From Streptomyces djakartensis (GTDB taxonomy: Bacteria > Actinomycetota > Actinomycetes > Streptomycetales > Streptomycetaceae): DNA of 64,000 bases. How positions within the stretch are numbered: the stretch's first letter is position 1; every line of letters starts with the position of its first letter. Under the pieces are notes generated by a model, which did no database searches, had not been told where the DNA came from, and saw only the letters and a list, made by a program, of their open reading frames with translations. The DNA lies in assembly GCF_014651075.1 (NCBI RefSeq), contig NZ_BMWE01000005.1, forward strand, positions 62,001 through 126,000, written 5' to 3'. The position numbers and the translations under genes were made by a program. Shown here piece after piece: positions 28,550 through 37,774 of this stretch.

Positions 28550-29388
28550 GGCTGCACCAGCCCTTCGTAGGCGTCGGGACGGCGGTCGCGGTAGAAGGCC
28601 CACGTCTGCCGCACTTCTTCGATGAGGTCGATGTCGAGGTCCCGGATCACGAGCTCCTCCTGGCTGTCGCTGGCGACGTCTCCCACGATCTGCCCGCGCG
28701 GGTCGACGAAGTAGCTCGTGCCGTAGAAGTCGTTGTCGCCGTACTCCTCCTGCCCGACGCGGTTGATCGCGGCGACGTAGTACCCGTTGGCGACGGCGGC
28801 CGCCGGCTGTTCCAGCCGCCACAGATGGGACGACAGGCTCCGGTGGGTGGCGGAGGGGTTGTAGACGAGCTGGGCCCCGGCCAGGCCGAGCTGCCGCCAG
28901 CCCTCCGGGAAGTGCCGGTCGTAGCAGATGTAGACGCCGATCCTGCCGACCGCCGTGTCGAAGACGGGCCAGCCGAGGTTGCCCGGCTTGAAGTAGTACT
29001 TCTCGCGGAAGCCCTTGAGCTGCGGGATGTGGTGCTTGCGGTACTTGCCGAGATAGTCGCCGTCGGAGTCGATCACGGCCGCGGTGTTGTAGTAGAAGCC
29101 GGGCTGTTCCGCCTCGAACACCGGTGCGACGATCACCATGCCGGTCTCCCGCGCCAGATCGCGCATCCGCCGCACGGTGGGCCCGTCGGGCACCGGCTCG
29201 GCCCAGCGGTAGTGCTCCGGCTCCTCGACCTGGCAGAAGTAGGGACTGTTGAAGACTTCCTGAAAACCGATGATCTTCGCGCCCCGGCGGGCCGCCTCGC
29301 GGGCGTGCTCCTCGTGTTTCGCCACCATGGACTCGGTGTCGCCGGTCCAGGCGGCCTGGACCAGAGCGGCACGTACGACGTTGGCCAT
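28546..29388 (-). CDS. Second nitrilase-superfamily C-N hydrolase
   Basis: A 280-residue paralogue of the hydrolase at 24640, same length and highly similar throughout. The catalytic Glu (GFQEVFNSPYF), Lys (KYRKHHIPQ) and Cys (VYICYDRHFPEGWR) are all present. It is the first gene of the minus-strand series and overlaps the aminotransferase by 4 bp, so the two products probably act in sequence: N-carbamoyl-beta-amino acid hydrolysis, then transamination. AAGGAG precedes the ATG at 29388. A stable hairpin lies in its leader region. Confidence 0.9.
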   Translation of the reverse strand: MANVVRAALVQAAWTGDTESMVAKHEEHAREAARRGAKIIGFQEVFNSPYFCQVEEPEHYRWAEPVPDGPTVRRMRDLARETGMVIVAPVFEAEQPGFYYNTAAVIDSDGDYLGKYRKHHIPQLKGFREKYYFKPGNLGWPVFDTAVGRIGVYICYDRHFPEGWRQLGLAGAQLVYNPSATHRSLSSHLWRLEQPAAAVANGYYVAAINRVGQEEYGDNDFYGTSYFVDPRGQIVGDVASDSQEELVIRDLDIDLIEEVRQTWAFYRDRRPDAYEGLVQP

Positions 29389-29417
29389 GAGCTGCTCCTT
29401 CGACGCGACGTCAGCGC

Positions 29418-29446
29418 CTCTACGCCCGTAGAAGCGGGCCGTAGAG
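29418..29446 (-). promoter_or_regulatory. Inverted repeat in leader of pyrimidine operon
   Basis: CTCTACG plus CCCG on the left (29418-29428) pairs with CGGG and CGTAGAG on the right (29435-29446), an 11-bp stem with one bulged C and a 6-nt loop. It lies 30-58 nt upstream of the C-N hydrolase start. It is either an operator or an mRNA leader hairpin. Confidence 0.5.
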
Positions 29447-29558
29447 CCACGAACGTAAGCCTCCGGCACGGGCTTGCCAAGACCATCGTCCCCAACCCGC
29501 GGGGCCGGGCGCGATTCGCACCCCTGTGGGTGAGTCGCCGGGGCCGCGGCGGCGCCGG

Positions 29559-31118
29559 TCAGGCGGGGAATCCCGCGACCCGGAGGGCGTGCAGCAGGTC
29601 CCACCGGCGCTCGTCCGACACGCCCTGCGCGGCCTCCAGCAGGAGCGGCACGAGGCGCTGCGGGTCGGGTTCGGCGCTGCGGGCCGCCTCCTGAGGGGTG
29701 CGGGCTCTGACGTACGCGTCGAGCAGCGCGCGCACCTCGCGGCGACGTCCCTCGGCGGTGAGGCCGAGCACGGCCTGCCCGACCTCGTGCGGGGGTCTGG
29801 CGACGCCCTGCCGCAGGATCTGCCGCCCGTCGCCCGCGCGCCCGGCCGCGCTCAGCGCGTCCGCCGCGGCGACCAGCCGTCCGGCGGGCAGCGAGGCGGC
29901 CTCCCACAGCAGGGTCTGCCAGTCCGCACCGAGCCCGGCGCGCTCCAGGGCGTCCGCGAGCAGCGGGAACCGGGCGGGTGGGCAGGACGCGGCCTCGACC
30001 AGCACCGCGTGCGCCTCCCCGCTGCGCCCCTCCCGCCGCAGCCGGGTCAGCGTCTCGACGGTCCGCCCGACCTCGGTCCGGTCCGCCGCGCCGGCGGCCG
30101 CCGCGCCAGACGGATCCGTCCGCTCCACCACGGCCTCCTCGGCGGCGGCCCTGGCGAACCGCGCGCCGCGCGGGGCGCGCCCCTGGGCGGGTGAAGGCTC
30201 GGGGAGCGTCGGGACGACGGCGGGCGGTACGACGACCGGCGCGGCCTCCTCCTCGATCAGGCCGGCGAAGCGAGCGCCGCCGCGACGGCGTTTGCGCTGC
30301 TTGGGGGCGGGGATCTCGGCGGCCGGAGGTTCGGAGACGGCTCGGGGCGGCGCGGTGGCTTCCCTGGTCCGGCCGCCTGGGTAGTCGTCGGTGTGGGATT
30401 CCGGCTCCGGACCGACGGCTCCACCCGACGCCCCAACCATCCCCGTACCACCGGCGTCCCCGGCGTCCACGGCGACCCCGGCGGGCGCCCCACCCGCCCC
30501 GACCTCGGTGGAGCGCCCTGCCCACACCCACGCCCCCGCGCCCCCGGGCGCCCCCGCCCCGCCGGCCTGCCTCCCGGCCGCCCCGTCCGGCAGGCCGGCG
30601 GCGTGCCCGGCGCGGCGGTCCAGGTCGGCCATCCGGGCCCGGAGTTCCGCGCACCGTGCCGTCGCGCGTTCGTGGTCGTCCTGCGCCCAGGCCAGGTCCA
30701 GGCGGAGGGCGTCGGCCTGTTCGCGGGTGGTGGCGGAGGCGAGGCGGCGGGTCAGGTCGGCCCGGCGGTCGGCGGCGTACCTCTGTTCGCGCAGCATGAC
30801 GTCGAGCCGGTCACCGAGGGCGTCGCGGGCGCCCGGCTCGGCGTCGTACGCGGCGAGCGCGGACGCGTGCAAGGACCGGGCGCGTTCCGGCTCCCGACCG
30901 GTGCCCCCGGGTCCGTACTGCCCGGCGAGGTCCTGGAGCAGCGCCTCGACCACGTCCCAGGGTGGCAGCTCGCGCCCTTCGAGACAGGCCCGCATGCCCT
31001 CCGGGTCACGCTGCCAAAACACCGCGCACCAGCCGCCGGACGGGTCCAGGCGTGACAGCAGACCGTCCAGGTACTGCGCGAACTCCCGCACCTCGGAGGG
31101 GAGTTGCTCCGCCGCCAT
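29559..31118 (-). CDS. Uncharacterised helical protein with Pro/Ala-rich middle
   Basis: A 519-residue soluble protein I do not recognise functionally; similar streptomycete proteins are often loosely labelled UL36-tegument-like because of composition. The N-terminal third is acidic and helical (about 1-185), with coiled-coil-like stretches around AELRARMADLDRR. The middle (about 185-300) is a low-complexity Gly/Ala/Pro linker, with a basic PKQRKRRRGGARFAG patch and a second ARFA copy. The C-terminal part (about 330-519) is helical, with several Leu/Ala-rich repeats resembling TPR-like units. No membrane segment or catalytic motif is seen. Confidence 0.7.
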   Translation of the reverse strand: MAAEQLPSEVREFAQYLDGLLSRLDPSGGWCAVFWQRDPEGMRACLEGRELPPWDVVEALLQDLAGQYGPGGTGREPERARSLHASALAAYDAEPGARDALGDRLDVMLREQRYAADRRADLTRRLASATTREQADALRLDLAWAQDDHERATARCAELRARMADLDRRAGHAAGLPDGAAGRQAGGAGAPGGAGAWVWAGRSTEVGAGGAPAGVAVDAGDAGGTGMVGASGGAVGPEPESHTDDYPGGRTREATAPPRAVSEPPAAEIPAPKQRKRRRGGARFAGLIEEEAAPVVVPPAVVPTLPEPSPAQGRAPRGARFARAAAEEAVVERTDPSGAAAAGAADRTEVGRTVETLTRLRREGRSGEAHAVLVEAASCPPARFPLLADALERAGLGADWQTLLWEAASLPAGRLVAAADALSAAGRAGDGRQILRQGVARPPHEVGQAVLGLTAEGRRREVRALLDAYVRARTPQEAARSAEPDPQRLVPLLLEAAQGVSDERRWDLLHALRVAGFPA

Positions 31119-31232
31119 CGCTCAACCCCCGCGTCCGGACCGGGTACTCCGTCCGGTAAGGCAACACCAGGCGTGTTACGGGCGTGCTACGGGGAGTTTT
31201 CACATGCGGCGCGGGACCCTCGGGTCACCGCC

Positions 31233-31484
31233 TCAGACCGGCACCGGCACGCACTGCCGCAGCAACTCGTCCATGGACAGCCCGAGCACGCCCGCCAGCG
31301 CGGCCACGGTGAAGAAGGCCGGGGTCGGGGCCCGCCCGGTCTCGATCTTGCGCAGGGTCTCCGCGGAGAGGCCCGCGCACGCCGCGACCTCCGTCATGCT
31401 CCGGTCACCACGCGCCTCACGCAGCAGCCGGCCGAGCCGCTCGCCGCGTTCACGCTCTTCGGGGGTGAGAGGGGTGCGCACCAT
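31233..31484 (-). CDS. XRE-family HTH regulator
   Basis: An 83-residue single-domain Cro/CI-type DNA-binding protein. The HTH is clear: RLGRLLREARGDRSMTEVAACAGLSAETLRKIETGRAPTP, with the conserved Glu-Thr-Gly after the recognition helix. The ATG at 31484 lies 7 nt after a TAGAAT -10-like hexamer (minus strand 31497-31492), with no usable Shine-Dalgarno, suggesting a leaderless mRNA; an ATG at 31493 would overlap the hexamer. It diverges from the methionine aminopeptidase gene across a perfect 10-bp palindrome and may be autoregulatory. Confidence 0.88.
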   Translation of the reverse strand: MVRTPLTPEERERGERLGRLLREARGDRSMTEVAACAGLSAETLRKIETGRAPTPAFFTVAALAGVLGLSMDELLRQCVPVPV

Positions 31485-31491
31485 GACCCCC

Positions 31492-31510
31492 ATTCTAATA
31501 CCGGTATAGT
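31492..31510. promoter_or_regulatory. Back-to-back leaderless promoters with a shared palindrome
   Basis: On the plus strand TATAGT (31505-31510) ends 7 nt before the methionine aminopeptidase ATG. On the minus strand TAGAAT (31497-31492) ends 7 nt before the XRE ATG. Both distances put the transcription start at or next to the A of ATG. The perfect palindrome ATACCGGTAT (31498-31507) lies between and partly overlaps the plus -10, a good position for an autoregulatory XRE operator. No convincing -35 is seen. Confidence 0.65.
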
Positions 31511-31517
31511 AATTGGC

Positions 31518-32285
31518 ATGGTTGAGCTGAAGACCGACACATCGATCGACGCCATGCACGAAGCGGGCCAGGTGGTCGCCCGCGCCCTGACCGCCGCCCG
31601 GCAGGCCGCCGGCGTGGGCGTCTCCCTGAAGGAACTCGACGAGGTGGCCCACGGCGTGCTGCGCGAGGCGGGGGCGACCTCACCCTTCCTCGGCTACCGG
31701 CCTTCGTTCGCCCCGACCCCCTTCCCCGCCGTCCTCTGCGCCTCCGTCAACGACGCGATCGTGCACGGCGTCCCGGACCACTACCGGCTGCGCGACGGCG
31801 ACCTCGTGTCCCTCGACTTCGGCGCCGAACTGGGCGGCTGGGTCGGCGACTCGGCGCTCAGCTTCACCGTGGGCACCGCCCGCGCCGCCGACCTGCGGCT
31901 GATCGAGACCGCCGAGCGGGCCCTCGCGGCGGGCATCGGGGCGGCCGTCGTCGGCAACCGGATCGGCGACATCGCCCACGCGATCGGCACGGTGTGCCGC
32001 GCCGCGGGGTACGGCATCCCGGACGGCTTCGGCGGCCACGGCATCGGCCGCCGTATGCACGAGGATCCGTCCGTGCCGAACGAGGGCCGGCCGGGGCGCG
32101 GGATGCGGCTGCGGCACGGCATGGTGCTGGCGATCGAGCCCATGGTCATCGGCGGCGGCACGGACGGCTTCCACGCGGCGCCGGACGGCTGGACCCTGAA
32201 GACGAACGACGGCTCCCGCGCCGCCCACGCGGAGCACACCGTCGCGATCACGGACGCGGGGCCGAGGATCCTCACCGAGCGCTGA
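31518..32285 (+). CDS. map: Type I methionine aminopeptidase
   Basis: A 255-residue cytosolic metalloprotease that removes N-terminal Met from new proteins. The dinuclear metal ligands are in place: Asp in SLDFGAE, Asp in VGDSALSF, His in GHGIGRRMHE, Glu in AIEPM and Glu in AEHTV. The length is typical of the short actinobacterial type I enzyme. There is no Shine-Dalgarno before the ATG at 31518; the -10-like TATAGT 7 nt upstream argues for leaderless translation. The upstream in-frame extension overlaps the divergent regulator and is not used. Streptomycetes usually encode more than one map gene, so this may not be the essential copy. Confidence 0.92.
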   Translation: MVELKTDTSIDAMHEAGQVVARALTAARQAAGVGVSLKELDEVAHGVLREAGATSPFLGYRPSFAPTPFPAVLCASVNDAIVHGVPDHYRLRDGDLVSLDFGAELGGWVGDSALSFTVGTARAADLRLIETAERALAAGIGAAVVGNRIGDIAHAIGTVCRAAGYGIPDGFGGHGIGRRMHEDPSVPNEGRPGRGMRLRHGMVLAIEPMVIGGGTDGFHAAPDGWTLKTNDGSRAAHAEHTVAITDAGPRILTER

Positions 32286-32306
32286 AGCGAGCCGCTGAAG
32301 CGAGCC
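32281..32306. repeat. 13-bp tandem duplication at the map stop codon
   Basis: GCTGAAGCGAGCC occurs twice in direct succession (32281-32293 and 32294-32306). The first copy contains the map TGA. It is followed by a run of six T residues at about 32316. Confidence 0.7.
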
Positions 32307-32487
32307 ACCGGCCGCCTTTTTTCTCCGTATACATCCCGAAGGTGCCCTCCCCCGGCGATCGTGCGAAGGTGTTCTACGAGTGCGCCCCAGGTGTAACGGG
32401 CTGCCGCCCGGGTTACCCGACCCCGGCACGTCGACCAGCGAGGGCGTCCCCCGCCCGGGCGCCGGGGACGCCGGGAACGGAAGGCCC

Positions 32488-35022
32488 ATGAGCAGCGGCT
32501 TCACCAGCCCGGAGGGCTACGGCTCGGACCCCTTCGGAGAATTCCTCGCACGCTTCTTCGGCGGACCGCGTCCCGGTCCCCGGCAGATCGACCTCGGGCG
32601 ACTGCTCAGCCAGCCGGCCCGGGAACTCGTCCGCGGCGCGGCCCAGTACGCCGCCGAGCACGGCAGCCGGGACCTCGACACACAGCACCTGCTGCGGGCG
32701 GCGCTCGCCACCGAGCCCACCCGGACCCTGCTCAGCAAGGCCGGAGCGAATCCGGACTCGATGGCCTCCCAGATCGACGAGCGGTCGGGGCCCGCCCAGC
32801 ACGGCCCGGACGACGCACCGCCGCCGACCGCGCTCTCCCTCACCCCCGCGGCCAAGCGGGCCCTGCTGGACGCGCACGACCTGGCCCGGGCCCGCGGCTA
32901 CGGCTACATCGGCCCGGAGCACGTGCTCAGCGCCCTGGCGTCGAACCCGGACTCGGCCGCCGGGCACATCCTGAACGCGGCCCGGTTCGCCCCTTCCACC
33001 CCGCCCGAGACGCAGGAGGCGCCGCAGGCCGAGCGGCCGCGCGTGACGAACACGCCGACCCTGGACAAGTACGGCCGTGACCTCACCGACCTGGCCCGGC
33101 AGGGCCGCATCGACCCGGTCATCGGCCGCGACCAGGAGATCGAGCAGACCGTCGAGGTCCTCTCCCGGCGCGGCAAGAACAATCCGGTGCTGATCGGTGA
33201 CGCGGGCGTCGGCAAGACCGCCATCGTGGAGGGGCTGGCCCACCGCATCTCCGAGGGGGACGTGCCCGACGTGCTGATCGGGCGCCGCGTGGTGGCGCTG
33301 GACCTGACGGGCGTGGTCGCGGGCACCCGCTACCGGGGCGACTTCGAGGAGCGGATGAACAACATCGTCAGCGAGATCCGCGCCCACTCCGACCAGTTGA
33401 TCATCTTCATCGACGAACTGCACACGGTCGTGGGCGCCGGTTCCGGTGGGGGCGACGGCAGCTCGATGGACGCCGGCAACATCCTCAAGCCGGCCCTCGC
33501 CCGGGGTGAGCTGCACATCGTGGGCGCCACCACGCTGGAGGAGTACCGCCGGATCGAGAAGGACGCCGCGCTGGCCCGCCGCTTCCAGCCGATCATGGTT
33601 CCGGAGCCGACCGCGGCCGACGCGATCGAGATCCTGCGCGGGCTCCAGGACCGCTACGAGGCCCACCACCAGGTCCGCTACACCGACGAGGCGCTGGTCG
33701 CCGCCGTGGAGCTGTCGGACCGCTACCTCACCGAACGCCGGCTGCCCGACAAGGCGATCGACCTGATCGACCAGGCCGGCGCCCGGGTACGGCTGCGCGC
33801 CCGGACCAAGGGCACGGACCTGCGGGCCCTGGAACGGGAGCTGGAGCAGCTGACCCGGGACAAGGACCAGGCGGTCGCGGACGAGCAGTACGAGCAGGCC
33901 ACCCAGCTGCGCGACCGGATCGTGGATGTGAAGCAGCGGATCGCCCAGGCCGGCGGCGACGGCGAGATCGACGAGGGGCAGGACCTGGTCGTCGGCGCCG
34001 AGGCGATCGCCGAGGTCGTCTCCCGGCAGACCGGCATCCCGGTCAGCAGCCTCACCCAGGAGGAGAAGGACCGCCTGCTCGGCCTGGAGGAGCACCTGCA
34101 CCAGCGGGTCATCGGCCAGGACGAGGCGGTACGCGTGGTGTCGGACGCGGTGCTGCGCTCCCGCGCCGGACTCGCGAGCCCCGACCGGCCGATCGGCAGC
34201 TTCCTCTTCCTCGGCCCGACGGGCGTCGGCAAGACCGAGCTGGCGCGGGCGCTCGCCGAGGCCTTGTTCGGCAGCGAGGACCGCATGGTGCGCCTCGACA
34301 TGAGCGAGTACCAGGAGCGGCACACTGTCAGCCGGCTGGTCGGCGCCCCGCCCGGCTACGTGGGCCACGAGGAGGCCGGCCAGCTCACCGAGGTGGTCCG
34401 CCGCCACCCGTACTCGCTGCTGCTGCTCGACGAGGTGGAGAAGGCCCACCCGGACGTCTTCAACATCCTGCTCCAGGTCCTCGACGACGGACGCCTCACC
34501 GACTCCCAGGGCCGCACGGTGGACTTCACCAACACCGTCATCGTGATGACCAGCAACCTCGGCTCCGAGGCGATCACCCGCCGCGGCGCCACCCTGGGCT
34601 TCGCGTCGGGCGGCGCCGACGCCGACGAGGCGGCCCGGCGCGAACAGATCCTGCGCCCCCTGCGCGAGCACTTCCGCCCCGAGTTCCTCAACCGCATCGA
34701 CGAGATCGTCGTCTTCCACCAGCTGTCCACGGACCAGCTGCGCCGGATCACCGACCTCCTGCTGGACCGCACCCGCTCCCTCGTACGGGACAAGGGAATC
34801 TCGGTGACGTTCACCGACCGAGCGGTGGAATGGCTGGCCGAGCACGGCTACCAGCCGGAGTACGGCGCCCGCCCGCTGCGCCGCACGATCCAGCGCGAGG
34901 TCGACAACCAGCTCTCCCGACTGCTGCTCGACGGCAGGGTCGAGGAGGGCGGCCAGGTGACGGTGGACGTGGAGGACGGCCACCTGGCCTTTCAGACGCG
35001 GGGATCGGCAACGCCCCGATAG
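32488..35022 (+). CDS. Clp/HSP100 AAA+ ATPase, ClpC-like
   Basis: An 844-residue unfoldase with a Clp N-domain (about 40-165), first AAA+ module with Walker A GDAGVGKT (237-244) and [12 protein letters not shown], a short middle region with a UVR-like [14 protein letters not shown] stretch, and a second AAA+ module with Walker A GPTGVGKT (576-583), [11 protein letters not shown] and a D2-small domain. The LGF tripeptide at 703-705 matches the ClpP-docking loop of ClpA/ClpC-type proteins, so it probably works with ClpP rather than as a ClpB disaggregase. The N-terminal 35 residues are Gly/Phe-rich and unusual. GGAAGG precedes the ATG. No CIRCE or HAIR motif is evident upstream. Confidence 0.9.
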   Translation: MSSGFTSPEGYGSDPFGEFLARFFGGPRPGPRQIDLGRLLSQPARELVRGAAQYAAEHGSRDLDTQHLLRAALATEPTRTLLSKAGANPDSMASQIDERSGPAQHGPDDAPPPTALSLTPAAKRALLDAHDLARARGYGYIGPEHVLSALASNPDSAAGHILNAARFAPSTPPETQEAPQAERPRVTNTPTLDKYGRDLTDLARQGRIDPVIGRDQEIEQTVEVLSRRGKNNPVLIGDAGVGKTAIVEGLAHRISEGDVPDVLIGRRVVALDLTGVVAGTRYRGDFEERMNNIVSEIRAHSDQLIIFIDELHTVVGAGSGGGDGSSMDAGNILKPALARGELHIVGATTLEEYRRIEKDAALARRFQPIMVPEPTAADAIEILRGLQDRYEAHHQVRYTDEALVAAVELSDRYLTERRLPDKAIDLIDQAGARVRLRARTKGTDLRALERELEQLTRDKDQAVADEQYEQATQLRDRIVDVKQRIAQAGGDGEIDEGQDLVVGAEAIAEVVSRQTGIPVSSLTQEEKDRLLGLEEHLHQRVIGQDEAVRVVSDAVLRSRAGLASPDRPIGSFLFLGPTGVGKTELARALAEALFGSEDRMVRLDMSEYQERHTVSRLVGAPPGYVGHEEAGQLTEVVRRHPYSLLLLDEVEKAHPDVFNILLQVLDDGRLTDSQGRTVDFTNTVIVMTSNLGSEAITRRGATLGFASGGADADEAARREQILRPLREHFRPEFLNRIDEIVVFHQLSTDQLRRITDLLLDRTRSLVRDKGISVTFTDRAVEWLAEHGYQPEYGARPLRRTIQREVDNQLSRLLLDGRVEEGGQVTVDVEDGHLAFQTRGSATPR

Positions 35023-35050
35023 GGGCGCGGGGAACCGCGCGAGAAACCCC
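35021..35050. repeat. Common Streptomyces hairpin repeat with GNRA loop
   Basis: GCGCGG (35025-35030) and CCGCGC (35035-35040) enclose a GGAA tetraloop, with GGGG before and CCCC after. I recognise this GGGGCGCGGGGAA-type element as widespread between Streptomyces genes. Here it lies between convergent clp and ggt genes and begins within the clp TAG codon; it could act as a bidirectional terminator. Confidence 0.6.
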
Positions 35051-35070
35051 CACGCCCACGCACCCGGCAC

Positions 35071-36876
35071 TCAACGCACGGGCCGCACCACCATGGCCGA
35101 TCCACCACCCCGGCGCACGGCCTCAGCGGCTGCCAGCCACTTCCCACCGGCCAGCCGCTGAACACCCGTGGCCGCACCGATCTCCGGGTTGACCTTGAAG
35201 GAGTGCCCGATCGCTTCGAGCTGCTTCCTCAACGCGGCGTTGTCATACAGTCCGGGCTCCAGCTCGGTCTGCGCGGCGTTGCGCTGACTGGCCCGAGGCG
35301 CGGCGATCGCGTCGGCCAACGGCAACCCCCGGTCGAGGAATCCGGTGAGCGTTTGCAGGACCGTCGTGATGATGGTCGCCCCGCCCGGCGACCCCAGCGC
35401 CACCACGGGCTTGTCATGCCGGTCGAGAACGATCGTCGGCGAGATCGACGACCGGGGCCGCTTCCCCGGCCCCGGCAGGTTCGGGTCGTGCACGGCCGGG
35501 TTCGCCGGGGCGAAGGAGAAGTCCGTCAGCTCGTTGTTGAGGATGAACCCCCGCCCCGGCACGGTGATGCCGCTGCCACCGGTCTGCTCGATGGTGAGCG
35601 TGTAGGCGACGACGTTCCCCCACTTGTCGGCCACCGTCAGATGGGTGGTGCTGTCGCCCTCGTACGTCGTGGGAGCCGCCTTGCCGCCGGCCTTGCAGGG
35701 CGCCGGATGGCGCGGATCCCCGGGCGCCACCGGACTGGTGAGCACCGCGTCGTCCTTGATGAGACACGCGCGCGAGTCGGCGTACCGCTGGGACAGCAGC
35801 TCCTTGGTCGGTACGTCCTCGAAGGCGGGGTCGCCCACCCACCGCCCGCGGTCCGCGAACGCGATCCGGCTGGCCTCGATGAAGCGGTGCAGGTACTGCG
35901 CCTGGCTCGCCTTCGACAGGTCGGTCCGCTCCAGGATGTTGAGCGCCTCACCGACCGTCGTGCCGCCGGAGGACGACGGCGCCATGGAGTACACCCCGAG
36001 GCCGCGGTAGGACGTCCGGGTGGGCGCTTGGAGCTTGGTGCGGTAGGCGGCCAGGTCCCGCATGGAGAGGGCACCGGGGCGGGCGTTCCAGCCGGAGTCG
36101 GGGTCGACCGGCGGCTTGTTGACCGTGTCGACGATGTCCCGGCCGATGTCTCCGCGGTAGAGCGCGCGCACGCCCCCGCGGCCCAGCTCCGCGTAGGTGC
36201 GGGCGAGGCCGGGGTTCTTGAAGGTGGATCCGACGGCGGGGAGCCGCCCGCCCGGCAGGAACAGCTCGGCGGTGTCCGGGAAGTAGCGGAAGCGGGTCTC
36301 GTTGGAGGCCGTCTGCGAGCGGAAGGTCTCGTCGACCGTGAAGCCGTCGCGGGCGAGCCGCTCGGCCGGCTTCAGGACACTGGCGAGCCCCTTGCTGCCC
36401 CACTCGTCCAGTGCCGTCTGCCAGGTGGCGGGCGTGCCCGGGGTTCCGACGCTCAGGCCGCTGCTGACGGCCTGGGCGAAGGGGATGGGCTTGCCGCTCT
36501 CGGTGAACAGGTTCTTGTCGGCGGTGAGCGGGGCGGTCTCGCGGCCGTCGATGGTGCGGACCGTGCGGGACCTGGCGTCGTAGTAGACGAAGTAGCCGCC
36601 CCCGCCGATGCCGGCGGAGTAGGGCTCGGTGACGCCGAGCGCGGCGGCGGTGGCGACGGCCGCGTCGACGGCGTTGCCGCCCTGCCTCAGGACCTCGATC
36701 CCGGCCGCGGAGGCGTCCGGGTCGACGCTGGAGACAGCGCCTCCGTAGCCGACGGCCAAGGGCTTCTTCTCAACGCCGTTGCCCGAGCCGACGGGTGGCG
36801 CCGACGCCCCCACCGACATCACCACGGCGGCCGAAACCGCCAGGACCGTCAGCTTCCGTGCCACAGGGCGACGCAT
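35071..36876 (-). CDS. ggt: Secreted gamma-glutamyltransferase
   Basis: A 601-residue exported Ntn-hydrolase that cleaves glutathione and transfers gamma-glutamyl groups. The N-terminus has Arg residues, a hydrophobic segment (LTVLAVSAAVVMSVGASA) and a probable signal peptidase site, so extracellular action is expected. The autocleavage nucleophile is the first Thr (T410) of STTHLTVADKWGN. The lid and binding motifs PGRGFILNNELTDFSF, KRPRSSISPTIV and GSPGGATIITTVLQ are all canonical. GGAGGT precedes the ATG at 36876; a GTG two codons earlier is too close to it. It is a better family match than the cytosolic homologue at 11778. Confidence 0.93.
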   Translation of the reverse strand: MRRPVARKLTVLAVSAAVVMSVGASAPPVGSGNGVEKKPLAVGYGGAVSSVDPDASAAGIEVLRQGGNAVDAAVATAAALGVTEPYSAGIGGGGYFVYYDARSRTVRTIDGRETAPLTADKNLFTESGKPIPFAQAVSSGLSVGTPGTPATWQTALDEWGSKGLASVLKPAERLARDGFTVDETFRSQTASNETRFRYFPDTAELFLPGGRLPAVGSTFKNPGLARTYAELGRGGVRALYRGDIGRDIVDTVNKPPVDPDSGWNARPGALSMRDLAAYRTKLQAPTRTSYRGLGVYSMAPSSSGGTTVGEALNILERTDLSKASQAQYLHRFIEASRIAFADRGRWVGDPAFEDVPTKELLSQRYADSRACLIKDDAVLTSPVAPGDPRHPAPCKAGGKAAPTTYEGDSTTHLTVADKWGNVVAYTLTIEQTGGSGITVPGRGFILNNELTDFSFAPANPAVHDPNLPGPGKRPRSSISPTIVLDRHDKPVVALGSPGGATIITTVLQTLTGFLDRGLPLADAIAAPRASQRNAAQTELEPGLYDNAALRKQLEAIGHSFKVNPEIGAATGVQRLAGGKWLAAAEAVRRGGGSAMVVRPVR

Positions 36877-36980
36877 CCGCACCTCCAGTCAAGGGCCGTT
36901 CGCGCAGCTTAATTCATCGCCACGGCGGCGTCATGAACGCGTCGGACGCCGGTGCGTCGGGCCCGCTACCATGCGCGCCC

Positions 36981-37739
36981 ATGAATGACGACGTGCGCAA
37001 CATCGTCCTGGGCGTGGTCGCGGCGGGGATAAGTGCCGCGATCGGCTGGGTGGCCCGCACCTACCTGTGGAAGCGGGGGCTCCGCCGGAAGCAGGCCTTT
37101 TTCGGACTGCCCGACAACTCCGAGTCGCTGCTGGTGGTGAACCGGGGCGCGGCTGGACCCGAGTTCGCGGTGATGCGCTACGACGTGTTCGCGCTCCTCG
37201 AACTGGCCGCGCTGATCAAGGACTGCAACGCCCACGCCCAGATCCTCCCGCACGACACGGCACGTCAGGGCTTCGGTGAGCGCACCGAGTTCTGTGTCGG
37301 CGGACCGGCCTCCAACCGCCGCATGGCCGCGCACCTGTCCTCCCTGCTCCCCGGGGTGCGGGTGAACGTCGACGCCGAACCCGGCCCGGACCGGGGCTCG
37401 TTCCAGGTCGGCTCCGACCGCTACCGCGTGGAGAACGGCAAGGAGGAGTACGCGCTGCTCGCCCGGCTCACCGCGGAGCGGAGCCAGAACACCCGTCCCG
37501 TCTTCCTGTTCTGCGGCCAGACCTCCATCACCAACCAGGCCGCCACCCGCTACCTCGCCCGCAACCAGGAGCGGCTCGCCCGCAAGTACGGCGCCGGCTC
37601 CTTCGTGCTGCTGCTGAAGGTGATCAACTCCCAGGCGTACGGCCCGGACGTCGTCGAACTGGTGGCGGACGTGACCCGGGCGGCACAGTCCCCGCTGCCC
37701 GCGGCTCCGGTTCCGCGCAACAGCCACCGCGCCTCCTAG
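36981..37739 (+). CDS. Membrane-anchored protein of unknown function
   Basis: A 252-residue protein with one N-terminal membrane segment (about 7-25) followed by a basic stretch (WKRGLRRK) and a soluble domain, giving a likely membrane-anchored protein with a cytoplasmic body. I do not recognise the domain. It has an alternating strand-helix pattern, with notable segments VFLFCGQTSITNQAATRYLARN and YGAGSFVLLLKVINSQAYGPDVVEL. There is no Shine-Dalgarno before the ATG at 36981; a TACCAT hexamer ending 8 nt upstream suggests a leaderless transcript. It diverges from ggt across 104 bp. Confidence 0.7.
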   Translation: MNDDVRNIVLGVVAAGISAAIGWVARTYLWKRGLRRKQAFFGLPDNSESLLVVNRGAAGPEFAVMRYDVFALLELAALIKDCNAHAQILPHDTARQGFGERTEFCVGGPASNRRMAAHLSSLLPGVRVNVDAEPGPDRGSFQVGSDRYRVENGKEEYALLARLTAERSQNTRPVFLFCGQTSITNQAATRYLARNQERLARKYGAGSFVLLLKVINSQAYGPDVVELVADVTRAAQSPLPAAPVPRNSHRAS

Positions 37740-37774
37740 TGCCCCGGCACTAGCTCCTCCACTTCTCAACAATC

